A stretch of 13,656 nucleotides of DNA from Burkholderiales bacterium (GTDB taxonomy: Bacteria > Pseudomonadota > Gammaproteobacteria > Burkholderiales > Burkholderiaceae_C). Both the position numbers and the translations under genes were made by a program. This document shows positions 1 to 7,072 of this stretch, piece after piece. The notes beneath the pieces are model-generated. The model had not been told where the DNA came from. It saw nothing but the letters and a program-made list of their open reading frames with translations, and did not search any database. The stretch's first letter is position 1; every line of letters starts with the position of its first letter. Location of the stretch: the NCBI GenBank assembly GCA_028869035.1, contig JAGWTL010000037.1, positions 1 to 13,656 on the forward strand, written 5' to 3'.

Positions 1-1378
1 GGCCGGTACCGAAAGCATTCTGCTGGTTGACGCCGAAGGTCAGGCCCAGCCCCTCGTTGCTGGAGAAGCCCGCGCCCAGGGTCAGGCTGCCGGTCGCGCG
101 CTCGACCACCTTGACGGTCAGGTCTACCTGGTCGGCGGTGCCCGGCACCTCGGTGGTTTCCATCGTCACTTGGCCAAAATAGCCCAGGCGATCAACCCGG
201 TTGCGCGAGAGTTTGATCTTTTCGCTGTCGTACCAGGACGCTTCGTACTGGCGGAATTCGCGGCGGATCACCTCGTCACGCGTGCGGTTGTTGCCCACCA
301 CGTTGATACGGCGTACATAGGCACGGCGCGAAGGCTCGGCCTGCAGCACCAGCGTGACCCGGTTGCTGCCGCGGTCGATGTCGGGCACGGACTGCACACG
401 TGCAAAGGCGTAGCCGAAACGGCCGAAATAGTCGGTAAAGGCCTTGGTGGTCTCAGCCACCCGGTCGGCGTTGTAGGCCTCGCCGGGACGGATCGTGACC
501 ATGGCCTTGAACTCGTCCTCGCGCCCCAGGTAGTTGCCCGCCAGGCGCACAGCGGCCACCACGAAACGTTCACCTTCCGTGATATTCAGGGTGATGGACA
601 TGTCCTGCTTGTTGGGGGCGATCGCCACCTGGGTCGAATCGACCTGGAACTCCAGGTAACCGCGCGCCAGATAGTAGGAACGCAGCGTCTCGGTGTCCGC
701 GTTGAGCTTGGCCCGCGAATAACGGTTGGACTTGGTATACCAGCTCATCCAGTTGCCGGTGTCCAGATCGAACAGGTTGCGCAGGGTGGACTCGGAAAAG
801 GCCTTGTTGCCGACGATGCGGATCTCGCTGATCTTGGCCGGCTCGCCTTCATTGACGGTGAAGGCCAGGCTCACACGGTTGCGCTCCACCGGCGTCACCG
901 TCGTCACCACCTCGGCCGCATAAAGGCTCTTGTTGATGTACTGTCGCTTGAGCTCCTGCTCGGCGCGGTCCAGCAGGGCCTTGTCAAATGGCCGCCCCTC
1001 GGCCAGGCCGATGTCCTTGAGCGCCTTGGTCAGCGCGTCCTTGTCGAACTCGCGGGTCCCGATGAACTCGACACCGGCCACGCTGGGCCGCTCTTCGACC
1101 ACCACCACCACCACATCGCCCTTGATCTCCAGCCGCACATCGGTGAACAGTCCCAGGGCAAACAGCGCCCGGATCGAGGCCGTGCCCTTCTCATCGTTGT
1201 AGGTGTCGCCCAGGCGCAGCGGCATGGAGGCGAAGACGGTACCCGGCTCGACGCGTTGCAGGCCTTCGACCTGGATGTCGCGGATCTTGAAAGGCTCGGC
1301 AGCCCAGGCCATGTGTACGGCCAGCAAGAGGGTGGCCAGCAGGGAAACGGCGCGCAGGCTATATCGTTTGAATTGCAT
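1..1378 (-). CDS. bamA: BamA, outer-membrane protein assembly factor (N-terminal part, cut by window edge)
   Basis: Core subunit of the BAM complex, which folds and inserts beta-barrel proteins into the outer membrane. The 459 residues visible begin with a signal peptide (basic MQFKRYSLR, hydrophobic stretch, likely cleavage after AWA at 24-26). Five POTRA repeats follow, at roughly 29-97, 98-176, 178-270, 272-348 and 351-427. POTRA5 is especially typical (YVRRINVVGNNRTRDEVIRREF, about 354-375). The barrel begins near 428 (TGSLTLGAGFSS) and runs off the window, so about 300 residues are missing. The ATG at 1378 is chosen because it leads directly into the signal peptide; no good ribosome binding site precedes it. 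It lies 45 nt after the rseP stop, the usual neighbour. A run of valine codons ends POTRA1. Confidence 0.96.
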   Translation of the reverse strand, partial: MQFKRYSLRAVSLLATLLLAVHMAWAAEPFKIRDIQVEGLQRVEPGTVFASMPLRLGDTYNDEKGTASIRALFALGLFTDVRLEIKGDVVVVVVEERPSVAGVEFIGTREFDKDALTKALKDIGLAEGRPFDKALLDRAEQELKRQYINKSLYAAEVVTTVTPVERNRVSLAFTVNEGEPAKISEIRIVGNKAFSESTLRNLFDLDTGNWMSWYTKSNRYSRAKLNADTETLRSYYLARGYLEFQVDSTQVAIAPNKQDMSITLNITEGERFVVAAVRLAGNYLGREDEFKAMVTIRPGEAYNADRVAETTKAFTDYFGRFGYAFARVQSVPDIDRGSNRVTLVLQAEPSRRAYVRRINVVGNNRTRDEVIRREFRQYEASWYDSEKIKLSRNRVDRLGYFGQVTMETTEVPGTADQVDLTVKVVERATGSLTLGAGFSSNEGLGLTFGVNQQNAFGTG

Positions 1379-1396
1379 CGGTCAAATTGAAGTTTG

Positions 1397-1428
1397 GCTG
1401 ATCACACTGCCTAGGCAGGTGACTCAGC
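1397..1428 (-). other. Palindromic hairpin at the rseP stop, upstream of bamA
   Basis: The core is a perfect 12-bp palindrome, CTGCCTAGGCAG (1407-1418). It is flanked by TCAC/GTGA (1402-1405 and 1419-1422) and by GCTGA/TCAGC (1397-1401 and 1424-1428), with single-base bulges at 1406 and 1423. In the bamA-direction transcript this gives a stem of about 12 pairs closed by a CUAG loop, and it includes the rseP stop codon. No T-run follows, so it is not a classical intrinsic terminator. It may mark mRNA processing or stabilisation, a pause site, or a protein site; the function is inferred only from symmetry. Confidence 0.55.
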
Positions 1429-2782
1429 TCAGGAGACGGGCCAGGTCATTGAACAGCGCGATCGACATCATGAGCGCCAGCACGGCGACACCGGCACGCT
1501 GCAGGCGCTCCAGCCAGACCTCCGACACGGGCCGGCCTGTGACACCTTCCCAAAGATAATACATCAGGTGTCCCCCATCGAGGACCGGCAGCGGCAGCAG
1601 GTTGAGCACGCCCAGGCTGACGCTGATGAGAGCCAGAAAGACCAGATAGGACGTCAGCCCCAGACTGGCCGAACGACCGGCGTAATCGGCAATGGTCAGC
1701 GGGCCACTGAGGTTCTTCAGCGAGGCCTCGCCGATCACCATGCGCCCCAGGGTGCGCAGCGTCAGCACCGAGACCTCCCAGGTCTTCACCATGCCCTGCC
1801 AGACGCCCTCGACCGCACCGAAGCGCACCATGACCATCTCGGGCGGTGCGCCCACATAAGCACCGATGCGGCCGACTGCCACGCCGCCTTGCTGCTGCAG
1901 TTCGGGCTTTACATCCAGGTGGATGACCGCGCCCTGGCGCTCGATGCGCCAGCTTTTCATCAACGCCTGACCTTCGCGCACCGAAGCGCGGATCAGCTCG
2001 CGCAACTGGCGGCCGTCCACCACGGCTGTGTCACCCAGGCTCAACACCAGATCACCCGGGCGCAGGCCGGCACGTTCGGCGGGACTGTCCGGCGTGACCT
2101 CGCCAATTTCTGGCCGGCTCATGGGCGAAACGATGCCGATATGCTCGAACAGGCGGGCGTCGGCATCACGTGCCTGCAGGGCCGACAGGGGCAAGAGCAG
2201 CTCGGCAGCACGGCCACGGACATCGGCCAGGGCCAGACGCACATCACGCCCTTCCAGCGCTCCGCGCGTGAGCAACCACCGCACGTCCTCAAACGATGTC
2301 ATGGCCTGCAACTCGTCGCCTTCGAAACCGGCACGCTCGACGCGCTCGCCACCAACCAGCCCGGCGCGCTCCGCCACGGAATCGGCCGCCGGTCGCCCCA
2401 GCACGGGCGCGGCCATCTGCACACCACTCCAGTTGACCACCGCATACAGCAGCACCGCCAGCAGCAGGTTGGCCAGGGGGCCGGCCGCGACGATGAGCAC
2501 GCGCGAACGCAGGGGCTGGGTGTTGAAGGCCAGATGGCGTTCGGCCGGATCGACAGGAGCCTCGCGCTCGTCGAGCATGCGCACATAACCGCCCAGCGGA
2601 AAGGCGCCCAGCACGAACTCGGTCGGCGAACCCCTGGGCTGCCAGCGCAGCAGGGTGTGGCCGAAACCGACGGAGAAACGCAGCACCTTGACGCCGCAGG
2701 CCACAGCCATGCGGTAGTGCCCGTATTCATGGATGGCGATCAGCAGACCCAGGGCCACGATGAAAGCAATGACAGTCAGCAT
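1424..2782 (-). CDS. rseP: RseP, site-2 zinc metalloprotease of the sigma-E pathway
   Basis: Inner-membrane intramembrane protease of the M50 family. In relatives it cuts the anti-sigma factor RseA after DegS and clears leftover signal peptides. The 452-residue product has the zinc motif HEYGH (18-22) in the first membrane segment. Two PDZ-like stretches follow, the clearer being IGEVTPDSPAERAGLRPGDLV in the middle of the protein. The third zinc ligand lies in NLLPLPVLDGGHL (D402), followed by a last hydrophobic segment. Length matches E. coli RseP (450). I chose the ATG at 2782 because GAGGA sits 5 nt upstream; a GTG at 2806 would add eight residues and overlap dxr. The gene starts 16 nt after the dxr stop, implying cotranscription. 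Confidence 0.96.
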   Translation of the reverse strand: MLTVIAFIVALGLLIAIHEYGHYRMAVACGVKVLRFSVGFGHTLLRWQPRGSPTEFVLGAFPLGGYVRMLDEREAPVDPAERHLAFNTQPLRSRVLIVAAGPLANLLLAVLLYAVVNWSGVQMAAPVLGRPAADSVAERAGLVGGERVERAGFEGDELQAMTSFEDVRWLLTRGALEGRDVRLALADVRGRAAELLLPLSALQARDADARLFEHIGIVSPMSRPEIGEVTPDSPAERAGLRPGDLVLSLGDTAVVDGRQLRELIRASVREGQALMKSWRIERQGAVIHLDVKPELQQQGGVAVGRIGAYVGAPPEMVMVRFGAVEGVWQGMVKTWEVSVLTLRTLGRMVIGEASLKNLSGPLTIADYAGRSASLGLTSYLVFLALISVSLGVLNLLPLPVLDGGHLMYYLWEGVTGRPVSEVWLERLQRAGVAVLALMMSIALFNDLARLLS

Positions 2783-2798
2783 GTCCGTCCTCGAAGGT

Positions 2799-3989
2799 TC
2801 AGGCACTCAGCCCGCGGACGCACTGCTGTGCCGCTGCACGCGCCTGCGCGTCCAGCGCCAGCAGCTCTTCCAGAGCATGCGGCGCAGCCGGCACAACGGC
2901 TTCCAGCGTGCCCAGGTTGACCGCATGGATCTGGTCGAAACGGATGCGCTGCTCCAGGAAGGCGGCGACTGCCACCTCGTTGGCCGCGTTGAGCACCGCC
3001 GTGGTGCCTGCCGGGCCGCGCAAGGCCTCCCAGGCCAGGCCGATGCCGGGGAAACGTTGTGCATGGCCGGGCGCGTCCATGGGCTCGAAGGTCATGGCGG
3101 CCAGCTTGTGAAAATCCAGTGCGGCCGCGCCCGAGGCCATGCGCTCGGGCCAGGACAGGCCGTAGGCGATGGGCACGCGCATGTCGGGCGTGCCCAGCTG
3201 GGCCACCACCGAATGGTCGCTGTACTGCACCATGGAGTGAATCACGCTCTGCGGGTGGATCACCACCTCCAGTCGCTCGGACGGCAGACCGAAGAGGTAA
3301 CGCGCCTCGATCACCTCCAGGGCCTTGTTCATCATGGTGGCCGAATCGACCGAGATCTTGCGCCCCATGACCCAGTTCGGATGGGCACAGGCCTGCTCGG
3401 GCGTGACTTCGCGCAGGGTCCGCGGCTCGCGTGTGCGAAACGGCCCCCCCGAGGCGGTCAGGATGATCCTGTCCACGCGCTGCGCCCAGGTCGCCGGGTC
3501 TTCGGGCAGGGCCTGGAAGATGGCCGAGTGCTCGCTGTCGATGGGCAGCAGCGTGGCACCGCCAGCGCGTACCGTCTGCATGAAGAACTCGCCGCCCACC
3601 ACCAGCGCTTCCTTGTTCGCCAGCAGCAGGCGTTTGCCCGAACGCGCCGCCGCCAGGCAGGGCGCCAGGCCGGCGGCCCCCACGATGGCGGCCATCACGG
3701 CATCCACCTCCTCGTGGGCCGCGATGTCGGCCAGCGCCTGCGCCCCGCCCAGCACCTGGGTCGGTGAACCGGCGACCTTCAACCGTTCGGCCAGCTGCGT
3801 TGAATGGGCGACACTGGCCATGACGGCGTAACGCGGAGAGAACTGCAGGCACTGCTGCTGCAGCAGATCCACCTGGGTGGCCGCGGTCAGGGCAAAGACT
3901 TCGAAACGATCCGGATGGCGTGCCAGCACATCAAGCGTGCTGGCGCCGATGGAGCCGGTGGAACCAAGGATGGCAAGGCGTTGTTTCAT
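2799..3989 (-). CDS. dxr: Dxr, 1-deoxy-D-xylulose 5-phosphate reductoisomerase
   Basis: Second enzyme of the MEP isoprenoid pathway: NADPH- and metal-dependent conversion of DXP to 2-C-methyl-D-erythritol 4-phosphate, in the cytosol. The 396-residue product has the NADPH loop GSTGSIG (9-15), NKEALV (125-130), the metal ligands D151 and E153 in DSEHSAIFQ, TASGGPFR (178-185), and SVDSATMMNKALEVIEA (about 213-229) with the third acidic ligand E225. HPQSVIHSMVQYSDHSVVAQLG follows. Length equals the family norm (E. coli 398). The ATG at 3989 overlaps the cdsA stop as TGATG, so translation is probably coupled; an ATG at 3998 would add three residues. It sits beside uppS, the consumer of its end products, but after cdsA rather than right after frr as in E. 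coli. Confidence 0.97.
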   Translation of the reverse strand: MKQRLAILGSTGSIGASTLDVLARHPDRFEVFALTAATQVDLLQQQCLQFSPRYAVMASVAHSTQLAERLKVAGSPTQVLGGAQALADIAAHEEVDAVMAAIVGAAGLAPCLAAARSGKRLLLANKEALVVGGEFFMQTVRAGGATLLPIDSEHSAIFQALPEDPATWAQRVDRIILTASGGPFRTREPRTLREVTPEQACAHPNWVMGRKISVDSATMMNKALEVIEARYLFGLPSERLEVVIHPQSVIHSMVQYSDHSVVAQLGTPDMRVPIAYGLSWPERMASGAAALDFHKLAAMTFEPMDAPGHAQRFPGIGLAWEALRGPAGTTAVLNAANEVAVAAFLEQRIRFDQIHAVNLGTLEAVVPAAPHALEELLALDAQARAAAQQCVRGLSA

Positions 3990-4843
3990 CAGCGCCATAC
4001 GGAATAGAACATCATGGCCAGCGGCAGCGTGGGCAACAGGGCATCCACGCGATCGAGCACACCGCCGTGGCCCGGCAGCAGGCGGCTGCTGTCCTTCATG
4101 CCGGCGCTGCGCTTGACCAGCGATTCCACCAGGTCACCCACCACGCTCATGGCCGCCAGGAACAGCACGGCCAGCAGCAGCAGGCCCCAGCCGCCGTGCG
4201 ACTGCAGATGGCCATAGAGACTGGGCGCGGGCAGCACCCCGGCGCGCTCCAGGGCCAGCCAGACCCCGGCCAGCAGGACCACCCCCAGCATGCCGCCCCA
4301 GACCCCTTCCCAGCTCTTGCCCGGGCTGATGGCTGGCGCCAGCTTGACCTTGCTGAAACGGCCGCCCCAGGCCTTGCCGGCAAAGTAGGCGGCGACGTCA
4401 GCCATCCAGACCAGCAGCAGGATGGACAGCAGGAAGGCGATGCCCACATCACGCGCCTGCACCATGGCCAGCCAGGTCAGCCACAGCGCCAGCAGGCCCC
4501 CCGGCAGGCGCAAGGCGCGTGGCCACTGTCCCCAGCGGGCCACCCCCGCCTTGATCAGTGCAGCGCCCACCAGCACCCAGGCGCCACCGGCCACCGTCCA
4601 CAGCAGCGGCTGCGGCGCCGACAGCAGGCCCAGATCCCAGGCCATGACACAGACGATGAAACAGGCAAAGGCCCCCAGCCATGACCCCAACTGACCCAGG
4701 CCGTTGAGCCGGCCCCATTCCCAGGCCGCCGCCGCAGTCAACACCAGCGTGACCAGACGCCAGTACAGCGGATCCGGGTGAAACAGTGCCGGCAGCAGGA
4801 TCAGCAGCAGGACGATGGCGGTGATGATGCGCTGCTTAAGCAT
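3989..4843 (-). CDS. cdsA: CdsA, phosphatidate cytidylyltransferase
   Basis: Inner-membrane enzyme that makes CDP-diacylglycerol from phosphatidate and CTP, the branch point for all membrane phospholipids. The 284-residue protein is mostly hydrophobic, with some seven or eight likely membrane segments. It carries SPGKSWEGVWGG (173-184) and, at about 241-267, the full family signature SLVKRSAGMKD...LPGHGGVLDRVD with its conserved K, D and H-G-G-x-x-D-R-x-D residues. The start at 4843 is supported by GAGGA, which overlaps the uppS stop (TGAGGA) and lies 6 nt from the ATG; the spacer after uppS is 9 nt. The stop overlaps the dxr start by one base (TGATG). Length matches E. coli CdsA (285). Confidence 0.96.
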   Translation of the reverse strand: MLKQRIITAIVLLLILLPALFHPDPLYWRLVTLVLTAAAAWEWGRLNGLGQLGSWLGAFACFIVCVMAWDLGLLSAPQPLLWTVAGGAWVLVGAALIKAGVARWGQWPRALRLPGGLLALWLTWLAMVQARDVGIAFLLSILLLVWMADVAAYFAGKAWGGRFSKVKLAPAISPGKSWEGVWGGMLGVVLLAGVWLALERAGVLPAPSLYGHLQSHGGWGLLLLAVLFLAAMSVVGDLVESLVKRSAGMKDSSRLLPGHGGVLDRVDALLPTLPLAMMFYSVWR

Positions 4844-4852
4844 GGTTGATCC

Positions 4853-5590
4853 TCAGGCGACCTTCTGGCCCGGGTCCGCCGTGGCGACCTGGGCGGATGT
4901 CTGGCCGTAGCGGCGCTCACGCCGGGTGAATTCGCTGATGGCGCGGTCGAGCTCGGCCTCGTCGAAATCGGGCCAGAGCTTGTCGCTGAAATAAAGTTCG
5001 GCATAGGCGGCCTGCCAGAGCAGGAAATTGCTCAGGCGCAATTCGCCGCCGGTGCGGATGATGAGATCCGGGTCGGGGACGTGGGCCATGGCCATGGCCT
5101 GGTGCAAGGACATCTCCGTGATGGGCTGCCCCTGCGCGGCCAGCCGGGCCGCCGCCTGGGCAATGTCCCAGCGTCCGCCGTAGTTGAAACAGACATTGAG
5201 CACGAGCCGGCTGTTCGCTGCCGTCGCACGCTCGGCCTGGTCCAGGCCCGCGCGCACCTTGTCGGACAGACCGGCACGCTCGCCGACGAAATGCAGACGC
5301 GCCCCGTCCTTGAGCAGTTGCGGCACTTCCCTGGCCAAAGCCGTGGCCAGCAATTCCATCAAGCCCGAGACCTCGTCGGCCGGGCGGTTCCAGTTCTCGG
5401 AGGAAAAAGCGAAGACCGTCAGCACCGCCACTTCACGGTCCAGACAGGCCCGGATACAACGCCGCAGGCTTTCCATGCCCTGGCGGTGGCCCGCCAGACG
5501 CGGCAGGAAGCGCTTGGTGGCCCAGCGGCCATTGCCATCCATGACGATGGCGATGTGTTGCGGCAAGCCGCCGGGCGAGGTCATCGGCAT
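4853..5590 (-). CDS. uppS: UppS, (di-trans,poly-cis)-undecaprenyl-diphosphate synthase
   Basis: Cytosolic cis-prenyltransferase that adds eight isopentenyl units to farnesyl diphosphate, giving the C55 carrier used for peptidoglycan and O-antigen. The 245-residue product opens with HIAIVMDGNGRWA (12-24), where D18 is the catalytic, Mg-binding aspartate. It also has FSSENW (62-67), GGRWDIAQA (138-146) and the diphosphate-binding RTGGELRLSNFLLWQ (179-193) followed by YAELYF with conserved E198. The order is that of the IspU/UppS family and the length is usual. The start at 5590 lies 15 nt after the frr stop. There is no clear ribosome binding site, and a second in-frame ATG two codons later (5584) is an equally possible start. 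Confidence 0.95.
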   Translation of the reverse strand: MPMTSPGGLPQHIAIVMDGNGRWATKRFLPRLAGHRQGMESLRRCIRACLDREVAVLTVFAFSSENWNRPADEVSGLMELLATALAREVPQLLKDGARLHFVGERAGLSDKVRAGLDQAERATAANSRLVLNVCFNYGGRWDIAQAAARLAAQGQPITEMSLHQAMAMAHVPDPDLIIRTGGELRLSNFLLWQAAYAELYFSDKLWPDFDEAELDRAISEFTRRERRYGQTSAQVATADPGQKVA

Positions 5591-5605
5591 TTCATGATGG
5601 CGATG

Positions 5606-6166
5606 TCAGACCGCCATCACTTCCTGTTCCTTGCCCGCCACCAGCTGATCGATGGTGATGACGTGCTTGTCGGTCAGTTTCTGGATGTCGGCCTCGGAAC
5701 GCTTCTGCTCGTCCTCCGAAGCCGCCTTGTCCTTGACCAGCTTCTTGACGGCCTCGTTGGCGTCACGGCGCAGATTGCGCACGGCGATCTTGGCGTTCTC
5801 GCCCTCGGTGCGAACGAGCTTGGTCATCTCCTTGCGACGCTCCTCGCTCATGGGCGGCATGGGCACGCGGATCAGGTCGCCCATGGATGCCGGGTTCAGG
5901 CCCAGATCGCTCTCGCGGATGGCCTTCTCGATCTTGGCGCCCATGCCCTTTTCCCAGGGCTGCACGCTGATGGTGCGGGCGTCGAGCAGGTTGACGTTGG
6001 CCACCTGGCTCAGCGGCACCGTGGAGCCGTAATACTCGACCTGCACGGAGTCGAGCAGTGACGGGTTGGCGCGGCCCGTGCGGATCTTGGACAGATGGTT
6101 CTTCAGCGCCTCGATGGACTGGTCCATCTTGGTTTCCAGGTTTTTCTTGATGTCTGCAATCGTCAT
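5606..6166 (-). CDS. frr: Frr, ribosome recycling factor
   Basis: Works with EF-G to split the post-termination ribosome into subunits. The 186-residue product (E. coli 185) matches the family along its whole length. The N-terminal helix contains LSKIRTGRANPSLLD (about 25-39). Domain II follows, with VEYYGSTVPLSQVANV and ISVQPWEK, then the long C-terminal helices with VRNLRRDANEAVKKL (about 128-142). The ATG at 6166 has a strong GAGGAG 6 nt upstream. The gene follows pyrH by 32 nt and precedes uppS by 15 nt, the common pyrH-frr-uppS arrangement. Nothing about it is unusual. Confidence 0.97.
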   Translation of the reverse strand: MTIADIKKNLETKMDQSIEALKNHLSKIRTGRANPSLLDSVQVEYYGSTVPLSQVANVNLLDARTISVQPWEKGMGAKIEKAIRESDLGLNPASMGDLIRVPMPPMSEERRKEMTKLVRTEGENAKIAVRNLRRDANEAVKKLVKDKAASEDEQKRSEADIQKLTDKHVITIDQLVAGKEQEVMAV

Positions 6167-6198
6167 GCTTAGCTCCTCTGCGGCATCAGTGGCTGCGC

Positions 6199-6921
6199 TC
6201 AGGCGTAGACCAGCGTGCCCTCGTCCTCACCCATCACGACACGCTTGAGCGCACCGTGCTTGAAAATGGAAAACACCTTGATCGGCAGCTTCTGGTCGCG
6301 GCACAGCGCAAAGGCCGTGGCGTCCATGATGCCGAGATTCTTCGAGATCGCCTCGTCGAAGGAAATCTTGCTGTAGCGGGTGGCGGTCTTGTCCTTGTTC
6401 GGATCGGCGCTGTAGACGCCGTCCACCTTGGTGGCTTTGAGCACCATCTCGGCCCCGATCTCGGCGCCGCGCAGCGCAGCGGCCGTGTCGGTGGTGAAAA
6501 AGGGGTTGCCCGTGCCGGCCGCGAAGATCACGACCTTGCCCTCTTCGAGGTACTGCAGGGCCTTGGGGCGCACATAGGGCTCGACCACCTGCTCGATGGC
6601 GATGGCCGACATCACACGTGCGGTCAAACCGGCCTTGTTCATGGTGTCGGCCAGGGCCAGCGCGTTCATCACGGTGGCCAGCATACCCATGTAATCGGCC
6701 GTGGCCCGGTCCATGCCGACCGAACCGCCGGCCACACCGCGGAAGATGTTGCCGCCGCCGATGACCACAGCCACCTCCACCCCCAGGCGCGTGATCTCGG
6801 CCACCTCCTGCACCATGCGCTGGATGGTCGCATGGTTGATGCCGAAGGCATCGTCACCCATCAGGGCCTCCCCGGACAGCTTAAGCAGGATGCGCTTGTG
6901 GGCTGGCTTGGGGTGGGTCAT
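6199..6921 (-). CDS. pyrH: PyrH, UMP kinase
   Basis: Hexameric bacterial UMP kinase of the amino-acid-kinase fold: UMP + ATP gives UDP, the entry to pyrimidine nucleotide synthesis. Typically activated by GTP and inhibited by UTP. The 240-residue product has LKLSGEALMG (13-22), the nucleotide loop GGGNIFRG (55-62), the UMP-binding segment MDRATADYMGMLATVMNA (70-87), GTGNPFFTTDTAA (136-148) and KATKVDGVYSADP (162-174). The ATG at 6921 has AGGAG 9 nt upstream. It is preceded by an unusually repeat-rich 151-nt spacer after tsf and followed closely by frr. Confidence 0.97.
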   Translation of the reverse strand: MTHPKPAHKRILLKLSGEALMGDDAFGINHATIQRMVQEVAEITRLGVEVAVVIGGGNIFRGVAGGSVGMDRATADYMGMLATVMNALALADTMNKAGLTARVMSAIAIEQVVEPYVRPKALQYLEEGKVVIFAAGTGNPFFTTDTAAALRGAEIGAEMVLKATKVDGVYSADPNKDKTATRYSKISFDEAISKNLGIMDATAFALCRDQKLPIKVFSIFKHGALKRVVMGEDEGTLVYA

Positions 6922-6942
6922 GTGGGCTTACTCCTGGGGTTG

Positions 6943-7063
6943 AATGACGAAATGACTTCGCGGCTGCGCCGCTTCAATGACGGAATGACAGCGGAGCCAG
7001 CATAACCCTCATTTTGTCATCGAAGCGACAGCGAGGTCATGCGCGCAGCGCGTCATTCGTCAT
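6943..7063 (-). repeat. Cluster of ATGAC/GTCAT short repeats with two hairpins, tsf-pyrH spacer
   Basis: The 151-nt spacer between tsf and pyrH holds eight copies of one pentamer. Four read ATGAC on the plus strand (6944, 6952, 6977, 6985) and four read GTCAT (7016, 7036, 7052, 7059). AATGACGAAATGAC (6943-6956) recurs with one mismatch at 6976-6989, and the two flank a GCGGC-TGC-GCCGC hairpin (6960-6972). GTCATTCGTCAT (7052-7063) is their near inverted copy, beside a second GC hairpin (7042-7052). The layout resembles a small REP-type element or a multi-site operator. I saw no convincing promoter or terminator here, though TATGCT in the pyrH direction (about 6998-7003) is a weak -10 candidate. 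Confidence 0.6.
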
Positions 7064-7072
7064 CCCGGACGA

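Noticed and set aside
170..1390. Plus-strand open frame with a HHHHH stretch opposite bamA
   Set aside because: The histidines are the antisense reading of the GTG valine codons of bamA; five POTRA domains on the minus strand settle the coding strand.
2783..2806. GTG start for RseP eight residues upstream
   Set aside because: The ATG at 2782 has GAGGA at good spacing and begins directly with the first membrane segment; the longer form would overlap dxr.
1568..2920. Long open frame on the plus strand opposite rseP
   Set aside because: Its product is rich in Gln, His and Arg with no family likeness; it is the mirror of GC-biased codons in rseP, which is clearly genuine.
6922..7072. CRISPR or tRNA in the tsf-pyrH spacer
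   Set aside because: The repeats are only 5-14 bp, irregularly spaced and inverted, with no spacers of constant length, and no cloverleaf can be drawn.
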